Shown here: positions 18,759-28,126 of the stretch, in pieces
Position numbering within the stretch: position 1 is the stretch's first letter
Layout: every line of letters starts with the position of its first letter
Source: Jaenimonas drosophilae
Taxonomy: Eukaryota > Euglenozoa > Kinetoplastea > Trypanosomatida > Trypanosomatidae
Direction: 5' to 3'
DNA: 40,902 nucleotides
NCBI GenBank assembly: GCA_030849065.1
Contig: JASAON010001498.1
Coordinates: 1-40,902 of the forward strand
The notes under the pieces: generated by a model
The model's database searches: none
The model's input: the letters and a program-made list of their open reading frames with translations, nothing else
Told to the model about the DNA's origin: nothing
Position numbers and translations under genes: made by a program

Positions 18759-21700
18759 ATGAATGGCGTCGAAGCAACTCCATGGATGGCCTCCTGCCCC
18801 ACAAGTAGCTCCACCCTTCAGCAGTATGCACTGGTACGTTTGCTGTGGCTATCCTTAGTACGCAAGAGTGACGCAGCAGAGGGTGCGGGACACGCTAATG
18901 CATCTTTTGGGGAGGACCCAACCACCTCTTCCTTCAACATGAGCAGTAGCAACCCTTGTGTCGGCCGTATTGTGTGTGGGCCGGCCCATGTGCCCCGACC
19001 CATCTACCGAGGACGAAATGGAGGCCTCTACTACATCAACGAATCCGGTCTTTCTGTTTACGTTGCGTCGAGTGAGGTGACGATGCATGATGCCCAAATT
19101 GCGGGTGACGAACTCGTGCATGCTCCGTCGATCTCCATGCGAGCACGAACACAATTCTCACTCTCCGCCGCGGGTGGAAACATGAGCGGTTATGAGCTTC
19201 AAATGAAGAATTTTGTTTCCAATCATCTCACCATGACGTCGAAGGAGGTGCCGCAGTTGGTACGAGGCTCCGTGATGCGGATGAGCCTCTGTGGCGAGGT
19301 GGGAACTTCAGAATGGGAGCCATTGGAGGTTCACCGCTCCGCCAAGGCGGTGCTCATTCTGCTTCATTGTACAGTGTGGGCTGCCCGCTTGGAGGCTGCG
19401 CTGGACTACGTGAAGGGTGTCTTTGTGGGTCAGTTTAATCACATGATTCGTCGTTGTTACGTCGTGGACCCGCCAGATGCCATTCGTGAGCTGATTCAGT
19501 CATGGGGAGACCTTCAAAAGGAATTCGTCATGCTGGATTCTCGGGTGCCCATTGATGTTAGTGGAGAGAGTACCACAAAGGAAGTGGCGTCGGCTGTAGC
19601 TGCTGAACTACTGCAACGCCACAAGCAGTGTGTAGAGGCTGCTGAAAACGAATCCGCTGCTGGTCCATCCACAACCTTGGATGCTCGTGTTCAATCTAAA
19701 CACAAAATCACGCGTTCACGATGGTCCAAGTTGGCTGGTGACTGTATGTTGCAGCTTGGTTCTCTCGATAAGGCGTTTGCACACTACTCGCGAACACAAT
19801 TTTCATCACAGACGGACCCCTTGTGGTGCGCTGCGACAGTGCAGGCTATTGCTGGTGTACGCTACCAGCAACTCTCCCCCTTTATTCAGCAGCTTCGGGC
19901 GATGAGTGATGCGTTGGTGTGGATTCAAAGTGATTCGATTGATTGGAAAGGAACTGAGGTGCAACAATGTTTGCGGCACCTCTCGCAAACGCGCCACGTT
20001 GCCTCACGAAGTTTGGAAGTGCTCAGCCAAATGGTGGCGCAGCACTACGTGTCTCAGACGGTCCGTCGGCGGCTTCGGGCAGAGATCACAGGCTGTTTGC
20101 AAGACAAGCTCAGCGACTACGATGGATTGATGCTGCGGGCACAGAGCTGTGTTGCTGCGGGGAGCAATGAGCTGGAGGCCGACCCGATGGCCTACTACGT
20201 TGGACGCGACCTGAAAAACTGCGCGGAAGAGCTAATCCGCGTGATCTTTCTGGAGGTTGAAATCTACATGGCCGAGGCCCTACGTCAGCTGGAGTTGGCT
20301 GCTTCTGCCAATCCGAGCAGTCGGGCGTCGTTACGTGCGTTGGAGTTGGATGTGCACTTGAAGCTGCTCTCCTTCATTGCGGAGAAGGGCAACAAGGCAC
20401 AGTTCTTTGAACAAGTCAAGAAGATTCGAACAGACTTTGCCCATGATATCGAGTCCGTGGAAGGAATGTATCCTCAATTCATGAACTTCCTTGCGTTGCA
20501 ATCACTCCACCTTGGATGCCACCGCCTGGCCATCTCATTTCTCATGGACTTAGCGGCTCGTCACAGTGCCGCTCACGAAGCGCAACGAGCCGTGGAGTGT
20601 GTCCTGCGTGCAACACGTGCCTCCAAACTCCACCTCAATCTTCATGATCTTGCCGTGTACAGTGAGCAGGATGCCATTGCCAAGGCTCTGGCTCGCACCA
20701 CATCCCGCTACTCCCTTGACATGTCCAAGAGCTGGCTCCATCACGAGACGGAACTCATGTCCAACCACAGTTTTGTGTTGGTGGCGGACTTGAAGGGGTG
20801 CAACACCGCCAACTCCTCTGCAGGTACGTTAGTGAGCTCGGACTCCTCTGCCATGATTCACGTGCGGCTGCTCAAGGAGCTTATCCAGCAACTTGGGCAA
20901 CGCTCATCCCAACGAGGACTTCGGTGCCGTGCGGCAACCCTGCTACTCTTTCGGTATGCTACCCATTTGAGCTCATGTGATCAGGAGCATCTCCTGCAGC
21001 TGGCCGCAGCCGATGCACAGTTCGTTCACTTTCAGCTTCTTCCCCCAACCGATCCGCTGCCCTTCATCACCAACTGGGAGGCCCTTCCACTTCCCCCACA
21101 CTTGGCGCCCAAGACGGTTGCCGTTGGGGGTCCCGTCTTCACCTTCATTGACACCCATCGCCTTCGTCTCACGGTGCTGAGCCTCAATGGACGCAAGCTC
21201 AACAGCGGTGTGGTGTGGGCCGTGGGTGATGTGGGCACTGTGGTCATGACACTACGCAACCCCTTTGACCAGGACCTTCACATATCTTCATTGGTGCTTC
21301 AGTGCCGATCATGTGAGGAGCTCAACGACGATAACACATTGCCGCCCCCAGCGGCATCCTACACGACGGGTTCCCTCGCCCCAACGAGTTATGTCCTTCG
21401 TCATGTAGATCTCCGTGCTCGTGCGTGCATCCAGGTGCAGCTGCACGTCATGCCCCAAATGGCGGGCTACCTCCTCGTGGAAGGGGCTGAGCTCCGACTG
21501 AGCAACATTCACGCACCCATACCCATCACTGGAAGGCTCCCTGTGCCCATGGGCATTCCGGTGCTACAACGACTGCCGCTGGTGTCATGCACCGTTAGCA
21601 GGAGTGAATTAGAAATCTTCAGTGGCCAACAGGTGGAGTTCCATGTGCGGGTGGTGAATTGCGGCCCGGTGCCCGTGGAGCGTATCGCCCTCACCGCCCA

Positions 21701-22943
21701 CAGCGAAGTGTGCCTACTTGAAAACTGCGAAGGATGTCTAGAGCGACGCTCCAACGCCGAGGAAGCCACCGTCGTGCTTAACAAGGCCGCCTTGCAAGAA
21801 GCTGCCACCTCTCCCCTTCAGCCCGGTGAGGTGGTGTTCATTCCCGTTCGCCTCCAAGCCCCTGCCATCATTCCCAAGCAGGAATCACACTTTGTGGTTT
21901 TTCGTGTGGATTGTTCCATCCCTCATGAGCCACCATCAATGCCACCCAACGTTCCGCACGCTGTGCCCGTTTTTGGTGTGATTCCTCGTCGTGTACTCGA
22001 GACACGGATGCGCCTCTTTCATGCCCCCACCATCGTCATTTCATCCCTCCGCTGCAGCAAAGACCGCCGTTTTCTGCACATTCATCTCGTCAATCGCAGC
22101 CCCTTCTACAGCGTCGCGTTGAAGCTCAGCACCTTGGCGTTTGCACGGTTGCCAGACGCGGTGCTTGTTGCAGGTGCTGACTACATCGTTCCTCCCATTG
22201 ACATCACGACGATGCCCAAGTCAGCTCTGCCGCTTCGAGTGCCGTGGCTGCTGCGGGAACCGCCCTACTGTGTGGGGGAGCTGCAGCTGGAGGTGGAGGT
22301 GGATGATGAGGTGCGTGTTGCCCCGCTTCAGGATGGATTGGTGTGCCTTCGCTTCGAGTACACGAACCCAGTGGATGAGTATTCTCGTGTTCGGGCAATG
22401 TGGGAGAGCAAACCCGAGGCATCTGCTGCCTTGGAGCACGTGCTTCATGACGAGGAGGTAGGAGAGGATGAGGTGGCTGCGACGCAGTGTATTGTGGGGA
22501 GGCGAGGATCGCGGTTGCTCTCACTAGTGTCATCGCTCGCTACAATCCCAGACGGTGAACCACACCATCACCGGCACGTACCTCCGCCTTTCATCAAACG
22601 GTGTTCTGTGGAGGCTGGATCTCCTCCTCTGGCGATTGAGGTGCCCTTGTTGGCCCCTGTTTCTATTCATTTGGTGGTGAGTGCGCCGCCTTCGTGGAAA
22701 CCGCTTCCCGTTTCACTTCGTGTGCGCGTGGTGCTTGAGCACCCCTTCGATGTTGGCTCCCTGAGTGGCCCGGTTGATGCAGCAGCGAGTGTTGGCGGCG
22801 ACGTGGGCCTCATCTTCCACGGCGTGTATGAGCTCTTCGCTTTCAAGACGGGCATTCACACGTTGATCGTCACCTTGAGCGATGATGAGCGTGAGGTTTC
22901 CCACATCATCGAGGTGAGTGCCACGGTGCCGAATGATGAGTAA
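18759..22943 (+). CDS. TRAPPC9/Trs120-like TRAPP-II subunit
   Basis: This 1394-residue protein is likely a subunit of the TRAPP-II tethering complex, the Rab activator acting at the trans-Golgi. Supporting features, in order: an N-terminal alpha/beta region with GTSEWEPLEVHRSAKAV (about residues 185-205), like the SRWE...VYR block of Trs120; a helical repeat section with the GDCMLQLGSLDKAFAHYSR pattern (about 325-345) followed by DPLW; and a C-terminal half of beta-sandwich segments with NPFDQDLHISSLVLQC (about 830-845) and later CGPVPVERIAL, typical of the Ig-like modules of TRAPPC9. Length matches the family (about 1150-1290 aa). TRAPPC8 or TRAPPC10-like is the main alternative. The start is the first ATG after the acceptor at 18730. 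Confidence 0.7.
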   Translation: MNGVEATPWMASCPTSSSTLQQYALVRLLWLSLVRKSDAAEGAGHANASFGEDPTTSSFNMSSSNPCVGRIVCGPAHVPRPIYRGRNGGLYYINESGLSVYVASSEVTMHDAQIAGDELVHAPSISMRARTQFSLSAAGGNMSGYELQMKNFVSNHLTMTSKEVPQLVRGSVMRMSLCGEVGTSEWEPLEVHRSAKAVLILLHCTVWAARLEAALDYVKGVFVGQFNHMIRRCYVVDPPDAIRELIQSWGDLQKEFVMLDSRVPIDVSGESTTKEVASAVAAELLQRHKQCVEAAENESAAGPSTTLDARVQSKHKITRSRWSKLAGDCMLQLGSLDKAFAHYSRTQFSSQTDPLWCAATVQAIAGVRYQQLSPFIQQLRAMSDALVWIQSDSIDWKGTEVQQCLRHLSQTRHVASRSLEVLSQMVAQHYVSQTVRRRLRAEITGCLQDKLSDYDGLMLRAQSCVAAGSNELEADPMAYYVGRDLKNCAEELIRVIFLEVEIYMAEALRQLELAASANPSSRASLRALELDVHLKLLSFIAEKGNKAQFFEQVKKIRTDFAHDIESVEGMYPQFMNFLALQSLHLGCHRLAISFLMDLAARHSAAHEAQRAVECVLRATRASKLHLNLHDLAVYSEQDAIAKALARTTSRYSLDMSKSWLHHETELMSNHSFVLVADLKGCNTANSSAGTLVSSDSSAMIHVRLLKELIQQLGQRSSQRGLRCRAATLLLFRYATHLSSCDQEHLLQLAAADAQFVHFQLLPPTDPLPFITNWEALPLPPHLAPKTVAVGGPVFTFIDTHRLRLTVLSLNGRKLNSGVVWAVGDVGTVVMTLRNPFDQDLHISSLVLQCRSCEELNDDNTLPPPAASYTTGSLAPTSYVLRHVDLRARACIQVQLHVMPQMAGYLLVEGAELRLSNIHAPIPITGRLPVPMGIPVLQRLPLVSCTVSRSELEIFSGQQVEFHVRVVNCGPVPVERIALTAHSEVCLLENCEGCLERRSNAEEATVVLNKAALQEAATSPLQPGEVVFIPVRLQAPAIIPKQESHFVVFRVDCSIPHEPPSMPPNVPHAVPVFGVIPRRVLETRMRLFHAPTIVISSLRCSKDRRFLHIHLVNRSPFYSVALKLSTLAFARLPDAVLVAGADYIVPPIDITTMPKSALPLRVPWLLREPPYCVGELQLEVEVDDEVRVAPLQDGLVCLRFEYTNPVDEYSRVRAMWESKPEASAALEHVLHDEEVGEDEVAATQCIVGRRGSRLLSLVSSLATIPDGEPHHHRHVPPPFIKRCSVEAGSPPLAIEVPLLAPVSIHLVVSAPPSWKPLPVSLRVRVVLEHPFDVGSLSGPVDAAASVGGDVGLIFHGVYELFAFKTGIHTLIVTLSDDEREVSHIIEVSATVPNDE

Positions 22944-23262
22944 TGGAGATGTGTGTTGAACATCGAGCTGCAACATGTGTGGGTGCTGCACCTCCACTGT
23001 ACCGAAGTCTTGCTTTCCTACGATGTACGTGTGCTTCTGCCATTGTTGTTAATGATGTGTGTGATGTGTGTCACAAGCAGTCATCGCCTTCTTATTCCCC
23101 TGTTTGAACGTGTGTTTGTTGTTGTAGTATTTCCGTAGCCTCTCATTCACGGGACACTCAAGATCACACACAACCTTCCAATTCACGTCATCAACCTCGT
23201 GGGCCAGGGGGAGGCGCGTAATTGAACTTGTTGTTTGTTTGTTTGTTGTTAGTATAGAAACG
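22944..23262 (+). other. Intergenic spacer with TTTG repeat and splice acceptor
   Basis: No gene is seen. A tetranucleotide-like run of TTTG units at about 23229-23250 ends in TTAG, with AG at 23251-23252 and another AG at 23256-23257. It serves as a U-rich tract just before ATG 23263. Confidence 0.55.
23229..23250 (+). repeat. TTTG/TTG microsatellite
   Basis: This short run of TTTG and TTG units probably doubles as the U-rich tract for trans-splicing of the next gene. Confidence 0.6.
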
Positions 23263-24513
23263 ATGCCCCGGCAACCACCTCGACGAAAGCGCGAGCATGT
23301 GGAGAGCGTTGGAGAGGCTCAAGCTTCCATGGAGGTGAAAGAAAAGCGACGCAGAACATCACTTGTGGTTAGTGAGCGGCCTGAACAATCATCTTCAGTG
23401 GGTAGCAGCACTCATGCAAACGAAGCGCCCACAGCCTCCAACGAGGAGTTGCCTGGCCTCAGCGGCCTCTCACCAGAAGAACTTGTGCACAGCTGGGAAC
23501 GCAACAAGCCAGCAAGCGATACGCTGATTCAATCCCTGAAACAGCAGCTGAAGCTCTGCCAGCTCGAAGAGGCACGCGCAGCCGCCTTGGTTTGGCGTTG
23601 TAGTGATTCCAAAGAAAAAACCGTTCAACTTGCACAAGCCAAGGATCCTTCCCTGCATCAGATTGACTCCATCCGACTCAACGTTGGTGGTGAGGTCTTT
23701 GTGGTACCCATCAACACACTTCTTGGGCGTGAGCCACACTCACTCTTTCATGTGCTTCTCTCCTCCAGCGAAGAGGGGGATGGCCTTGCACCTGTACTCA
23801 CGGACGAATCTGGAGCGATCTTCATTGACCGCGATCCTGAAATCTTTCGGTTGATCCTCAACTATCTTCGTGGCTATCAGCACCTGCACCTTCTCGGGTC
23901 GGAGTTGGTGGAGAAGCTCAGGATCGACGCCCGCTACTTCCTCTTGCGGGGATTGCTCGATAACCTCACCGATCCTGATCCGATGGGAAGTTCACAGGGC
24001 TTTCAATGCGGCCCTGGCGTCTCTCCCGAACGCAACCGGCTCCGTGTGGTGTATTGCGTTGCCATGGTGGGCGAAACCTTCTTCGTTACGGGCAAACACT
24101 CCATCACCTATGAAGTGCTCGTGCCCGACTACATTGGTGTTGGTTTAGTGTCGGACGCATGTACCCGCCACGATCAGGAGTTCCACAAGGTACCAAACTG
24201 CTCCATCTACTACATGTCTGGTGTGTTCTACACCAACTTCCCCTATCACCGAAAGGAGGAGAACCTGGAGAAAATTGAGCGTGGTGATTTCATCACCATC
24301 TCCGTGGATATGGATAAAGGAACGGCGGAGTACGTCTTGAAGAACTCCGTGAAGACCATCTCACTCAACGGAGCTCGACGATTGCGCTTTGCAGTAACCA
24401 TGAAGTCTGGCAGCGCAGTACGGATTGTATCACAGGATGAGGTGGAAGCTATGCGTCGAAGGGTTGATGAAGAGGCTGGGGAGGTGCCAACACGACCAGT
24501 GCTTTTCACCTAA
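23263..24513 (+). CDS. BTB (KCTD/T1-type) plus SPRY-like domain protein
   Basis: The protein has 416 residues. The N-terminal 60 residues are basic and disordered (RRKREHVE..., KEKRRR), possibly a nuclear localisation signal. A helical stretch follows, then a BTB domain of the potassium-channel-tetramerisation type at about 137-240 (SIRLNVGGEVFVVP..., later IDRDPEIFRLILNYLRG, a near-consensus KCTD core). Residues about 250-400 look like a SPRY/B30.2-type beta sandwich (YYMSGVFYTNFP, GDFITISVDMDKGTAEY). KCTD proteins commonly oligomerise and act as cullin-3 adaptors. By analogy the SPRY part could choose a substrate, but that is inference. The start is the first ATG after AG 23252/23257. Confidence 0.8.
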   Translation: MPRQPPRRKREHVESVGEAQASMEVKEKRRRTSLVVSERPEQSSSVGSSTHANEAPTASNEELPGLSGLSPEELVHSWERNKPASDTLIQSLKQQLKLCQLEEARAAALVWRCSDSKEKTVQLAQAKDPSLHQIDSIRLNVGGEVFVVPINTLLGREPHSLFHVLLSSSEEGDGLAPVLTDESGAIFIDRDPEIFRLILNYLRGYQHLHLLGSELVEKLRIDARYFLLRGLLDNLTDPDPMGSSQGFQCGPGVSPERNRLRVVYCVAMVGETFFVTGKHSITYEVLVPDYIGVGLVSDACTRHDQEFHKVPNCSIYYMSGVFYTNFPYHRKEENLEKIERGDFITISVDMDKGTAEYVLKNSVKTISLNGARRLRFAVTMKSGSAVRIVSQDEVEAMRRRVDEEAGEVPTRPVLFT

Positions 24514-24911
24514 ACCTCACATGGCCATCGACGCGCAATTCCCTTCACAAGACGAACAACAATCACTTCTTCCATCTCTGCTGCTTCTGCTCATGGCGTG
24601 TGTGGATGAAGCACACAACATCCACCTCAGACCTCCCTCCGTAACCTTCGACCAACGCCATTTTCTCTCATCCGTTGAGTGCTGAACTGCGAATTCATTC
24701 AAGTGTGGTTTGAGCTCATCCGAATCAAGTAACTATTTACATGATTCTGAATGTTTCCCACATGCGTTTCATTCATCTCTCTCTCTACTCACACGCAACA
24801 CAGCACAGTAGTGAAGGTAGCCGCACCTCATCATACACCATATTGTATTACACAGTTTTCAGCATCAGTACACTCTGCTTGCTTGCACACGTTCCAATTC
24901 GTGAATTTCCG
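24514..24911 (+). other. Intergenic spacer with CT-repeat splice tract
   Basis: A CT-dinucleotide-rich run (about 24776-24790) is followed by AG at 24802-24803 and 24807-24808. No ATG lies between these and 24912. In-frame ATGs at 24741 and 24762 lie upstream of the tract and should be removed by trans-splicing. No gene is seen. Confidence 0.55.
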
Positions 24912-25193
24912 ATGCCACCAAAGACCAAAGACTCTACTGTAGCCGCCGCTGCTCCATCCGGGGGAGCTGCTGGCCAGGCGCAGGGAACGCAGGAGCTCAC
25001 TGCCTTTGTGCAGAATCTGCTGCAACAAATGCAATCGCGCTTTGAGGACATGTCAAACAACATCATCACGCGCATCGATGATATGGGCTCACGCATCGAT
25101 GACTTGGAGAAGACGATTGCCGATTTGATGCAGCAGGCCGGAGTGGAGGACGGTGATTCACCCAAGGCAACGGGCAAAGCGGTGAAGAAGTAG
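24912..25193 (+). CDS. HSBP1: Heat shock factor binding protein 1 (HSBP1) homologue
   Basis: This small 93-residue protein has a central part (about 27-76) that is a continuous coiled coil with the HSBP1 family pattern: [14 protein letters not shown], then a stretch with [20 protein letters not shown]. The hydrophobic heptads and the [18 protein letters not shown] block are almost invariant in animals and plants. The N-terminus is Ala/Gly-rich and the C-terminus is short and basic. In animals HSBP1 forms a trimeric/hexameric coiled coil, binds heat shock factor 1 and is also linked to WASH complex assembly. Kinetoplastids are not known to use a classical heat shock factor, so the second role may be the better guide. 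The start is the first ATG after the acceptor at 24803. Confidence 0.9.
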   Translation: MPPKTKDSTVAAAAPSGGAAGQAQGTQELTAFVQNLLQQMQSRFEDMSNNIITRIDDMGSRIDDLEKTIADLMQQAGVEDGDSPKATGKAVKK

Positions 25194-25838
25194 CTGACGT
25201 GTGCTGGGGTGTTGGTCTGGGTGGTGGCGCATGCATGCATGTGTGTGTGTGTGTGTGTGTGCATGTGCAGGAACATGAAACCTATCCCCTGTCAAGGTAC
25301 GCAGATCGGTGTGATTGTGTGCAGGCACAGCTTCACTCTCCCCTCCCTGTGTTGCCGGCCTGCTTCTGGCAAAACTCCTACACGGCCAACAACGGCACGA
25401 ACCTCCCACGTTGATGTGTGTGTGCTGCGGGTTGACCTCGTGTGTTTTTCATCCATCGCCTGCTTGTGACGGCTACTTGTGTGTACGCACGTGAATGGCT
25501 ATGTGATGGGTGTGTGTAGATCGCAAAGTGTGCGTGGAGATGACTCGTTGCCAGTGAAAATTTTCCACGTCAGACCGGAACATATCGGACTGTTCTTCTG
25601 TTTTTTCTTCTGTTCCTTCACTCCCTGCCAGAAAACAAGTTCCCCACTCCAAGATATATGATGATGAGCAACAGAAGTGTATTCAACAACCATTGCCATC
25701 AATGTGCAGTGGGCGTGTCTGCCTCTGTCTTTTCCAGCTGCTGTGCTCCATCAAGTGTGAGGAATGTATTGATGCACCTTCTTCCACGTTGTACCCTTTT
25801 TTTTTTCATGTAGGCAGATCATCCAATCAATCATAACG
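25194..25838 (+). other. Longest intergenic spacer (645 bp), no gene seen
   Basis: This holds the HSBP1 3' UTR and the upstream region of the ankyrin gene. A GCATGCATGCAT stretch and a GT repeat are near 25229-25262. Short open frames (up to about 80 codons) are GT-repeat translations or low complexity and are not convincing. A pyrimidine tract at about 25776-25810 ends in ATGTAG, with AG at 25812-25813, before ATG 25839. The size is well above that of neighbouring spacers. Confidence 0.5.
25241..25260 (+). repeat. GT dinucleotide repeat
   Basis: Ten uninterrupted GT units are preceded by repeated GCAT. They lie in the presumed 3' UTR of the HSBP1 homologue. Confidence 0.85.
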
Positions 25839-26330
25839 ATGCCCTCATCCAAGTCGGAAACGGTTTTTGATGCCTGCCGCAACGGCAACGAGGAACGTGT
25901 TCGCGAGTACATTGAAAAGGGCGGATGTTTGTCAGATTTCGATGAGCACAAAATGACCATGTTGCATCATGCTGCCTTTGCTGGCAATACGGAGCTGGTG
26001 CGTTGCATTCTGAGCCCTCCTCACCCGGCAACGCAAAAGGTGGATTTGGAGGCTCAGGATGCGGATGGCTGGACTGTACTGCACTACGCAGTGGATCGTG
26101 GCCATGCTGAGGTTGCGACGGTACTGCTCGAGGAGGGAATTAATGCCAACCCGCGCGATGAGTGCAAACGTACTCCGCTGCATCTTGCCGCACTCAATGG
26201 GAATGCGGAGCTTGCAAGCCTTCTGTTGAAGCATGGGTCACTGAAAACTGCCAAGAATGTTGCCGGACTTACCCCGCTTGATTGTGCCAATGCTTCTGGC
26301 CAGGATGCACTCATTCCACTACTCACATAA
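25839..26330 (+). CDS. Ankyrin-repeat protein
   Basis: This 163-residue protein is made almost wholly of ankyrin repeats: four to five copies starting about residue 5. The clearest are MTMLHHAAFAGNTELVRCIL (about 39-58), DGWTVLHYAVDRGHAEVATVLL (about 77-98) and RTPLHLAALNGNAELASLLLKHG (about 110-132), followed by a LTPLDCANASGQ cap. There is no signal peptide or other domain, so it is a small soluble protein-protein interaction module. Partner unknown. The start is the first ATG after the acceptor at 25813. Confidence 0.9.
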   Translation: MPSSKSETVFDACRNGNEERVREYIEKGGCLSDFDEHKMTMLHHAAFAGNTELVRCILSPPHPATQKVDLEAQDADGWTVLHYAVDRGHAEVATVLLEEGINANPRDECKRTPLHLAALNGNAELASLLLKHGSLKTAKNVAGLTPLDCANASGQDALIPLLT

Positions 26331-26420
26331 CTGTGTAAGATGATGGTGCAACAAGGAAGTTTTGTATGTTTGTGTGTAGAATCATTCGCACCACTGTGAA
26401 ATGGTTTCCAAATTACGTGA

Positions 26421-26452
26421 TTACTCTTATCATTTCCACGTTTCTTTCATAG
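26421..26452 (+). promoter_or_regulatory. Polypyrimidine tract and trans-splice acceptor
   Basis: A T/C-rich stretch ends in TTTCATAG, with AG at 26451-26452, 52 nt before ATG 26505. It excludes the in-frame TTG at 26454 as the start. Confidence 0.6.
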
Positions 26453-26504
26453 ATTGGTTCACTTCTCTATATACTACGTGAGGTACACGGACTTGTTGCA
26501 GCTG

Positions 26505-27824
26505 ATGGAGGGAGTGGCGGAGACCGTTGATGAGTTGGTGGTTGCCGTGGAGGTGGAGAAGGATAGCTATGCCAGCAGCAATCACGGCAGTACATCTACA
26601 CCTACACCCGCTAGCTATACGGAAACGTGGTTGGAGGGCATCGTAGTTCCGGAGGTGCCCATGGATGATCTTCCCACGATGGAGATACTCCCAACCGAAA
26701 CCACACCGAAGGATAACGTGGTGAAGCGCAAGCGTCGCGCTCGCAAGGAGGAGGACCAATCCGCTGTAGATGCTGAACCAAAACAGCGGAGAAAAGTTGA
26801 GAAGAGCGCCGACGTGAAGCGGCGAGGAGCACCACGCAAGGAGGAAGATCCAGCCCAGCGTTTGTTTCGCCACTCGCAACGTTCGATGCGCCACGAAGCG
26901 CAAGGCTTAAGTATGAAGGAAGTTTTCTGCCGATCAATGAGCCATGTGATGGAGGAGTCTGTGGGTGATTCACTGAACCCTTTCTCGCCCACATCAGGCA
27001 TGTCATCTCCAACCTCTTCACTTCCATGGAGCCCAACCAACGTGCAGGATATCACGAACCGATTCTTGGCCACTGTCAAGACGCAACAGCGGCAACATGT
27101 TGAGCGTTTAATCTCCAAGGACGTCATCCACGGCTCCCATGGGGTGAAGGAGGTGGAGCGTGATGAGATGGCTGCGAGCCACATGGTGGAGGAAGAGCTG
27201 ATCATCGCCGATGGCGAAGACGCGAATTGGCTTCCTGCCACGCACCACAACAGCAGCTCCAGTAATCTCGGCACCTTCGACGCCGGTGGCGATGGTGGCC
27301 TGAAGGAGCGAAGCCTTCTTGGTGCAGATTCCGTCAGTAACTCCAAAGTGTGGGAGAGCACCGACGGCCTCTCCTCCCGGCTGCCATCCTACTTGATCGA
27401 TTCACAACACGCGGAGGACGAACGTTCGCAGCATGTGGAGGAGGCCGAAACACGTGCAATTGTGCGTCGCCATGAAATGTGGAAGCTTCGCACACGGCAT
27501 GAAAAGGCACTGCGTACGTCATCTGCTGCCGCCAGCGGCAGTCATGCAGATGCACAACAGAACTCCGCTGCCTCACCTCCACTCGAGGATGGCACCCCGC
27601 ACACCACCTCCACCTCCACCTCCTCAGCCGTAGATACGTTTGCGGGTTTTATGCACAGCCCATTACTACTCTCAACCTCTCGTACATCCTCCGTCGCAGA
27701 GGTGATTCATCAATCGAAGCTCACCAGGAGTGATATCACAACCATTCAGCGGCTGAACAGCTTCGACGCCACATCGACGAAGCGAGTTGTGGTGTTTGGA
27801 ACATCGTCGCAGAACAAGGAGTAG
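26505..27824 (+). CDS. Low-complexity basic/Ser-rich protein, function unknown
   Basis: This 439-residue protein is not recognised. Two clusters of Lys/Arg (KRKRRARKEE and KQRRKVEKSADVKRR, within about 65-105) look like a bipartite nuclear localisation signal. The middle and C-terminal parts are rich in Ser, Thr, Glu and His and predicted disordered (for example a TSTSTSS stretch near 370). A short helical segment (about 305-335, with EEAETRAIVRRHEMWKLRTRHEKAL) could form a small coiled coil. The long antisense open frame opposite this gene is a composition effect. A nuclear location is inference from the basic clusters. Confidence 0.65.
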   Translation: MEGVAETVDELVVAVEVEKDSYASSNHGSTSTPTPASYTETWLEGIVVPEVPMDDLPTMEILPTETTPKDNVVKRKRRARKEEDQSAVDAEPKQRRKVEKSADVKRRGAPRKEEDPAQRLFRHSQRSMRHEAQGLSMKEVFCRSMSHVMEESVGDSLNPFSPTSGMSSPTSSLPWSPTNVQDITNRFLATVKTQQRQHVERLISKDVIHGSHGVKEVERDEMAASHMVEEELIIADGEDANWLPATHHNSSSSNLGTFDAGGDGGLKERSLLGADSVSNSKVWESTDGLSSRLPSYLIDSQHAEDERSQHVEEAETRAIVRRHEMWKLRTRHEKALRTSSAAASGSHADAQQNSAASPPLEDGTPHTTSTSTSSAVDTFAGFMHSPLLLSTSRTSSVAEVIHQSKLTRSDITTIQRLNSFDATSTKRVVVFGTSSQNKE

Positions 27825-28126
27825 CCCCCAGCAGGCATTGCTACTTCACAAGATGTGTGCATCTTGTACCTTGTTAATGATGCACGCGAGAAATATAGAT
27901 TTGGCCATGCCCATGGATGATGGTGGCGGATGCTGCCATGTGGCTTGGAACGATAATAGAAGCAACTTCATGAATCTTTCTTGTTCGTGTTTGGTGTGCA
28001 CGTGATACACCTCCAACACACACACACGCACATGTTAGTAGATACACTTACTTACGTCTTCCGTGTTTTCTTTGTTGCTTGACGTTCCTTCATTGCAGTT
28101 CGTGCATGTGGGTGCTACAATAGAAG
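27825..28126 (+). other. Intergenic spacer
   Basis: No gene is seen. A short CA repeat lies at about 28015-28028. A T/C-rich stretch at about 28051-28095 ends in TTGCAG, with AG at 28097-28098, 28 nt before ATG 28127. Confidence 0.55.

Noticed and set aside
24741..24911. N-terminal extension of HSBP1 from ATG 24741
   Set aside because: The CT-rich tract and AG at 24803 lie after this ATG, so it should not be in the mature mRNA, and the extension has no HSBP1-family counterpart.
26615..27361. 248-codon minus-strand open frame
   Set aside because: It is antisense to the low-complexity basic gene. The Ser/Arg-rich translation mirrors the Glu/Ser-rich codons of the sense strand.
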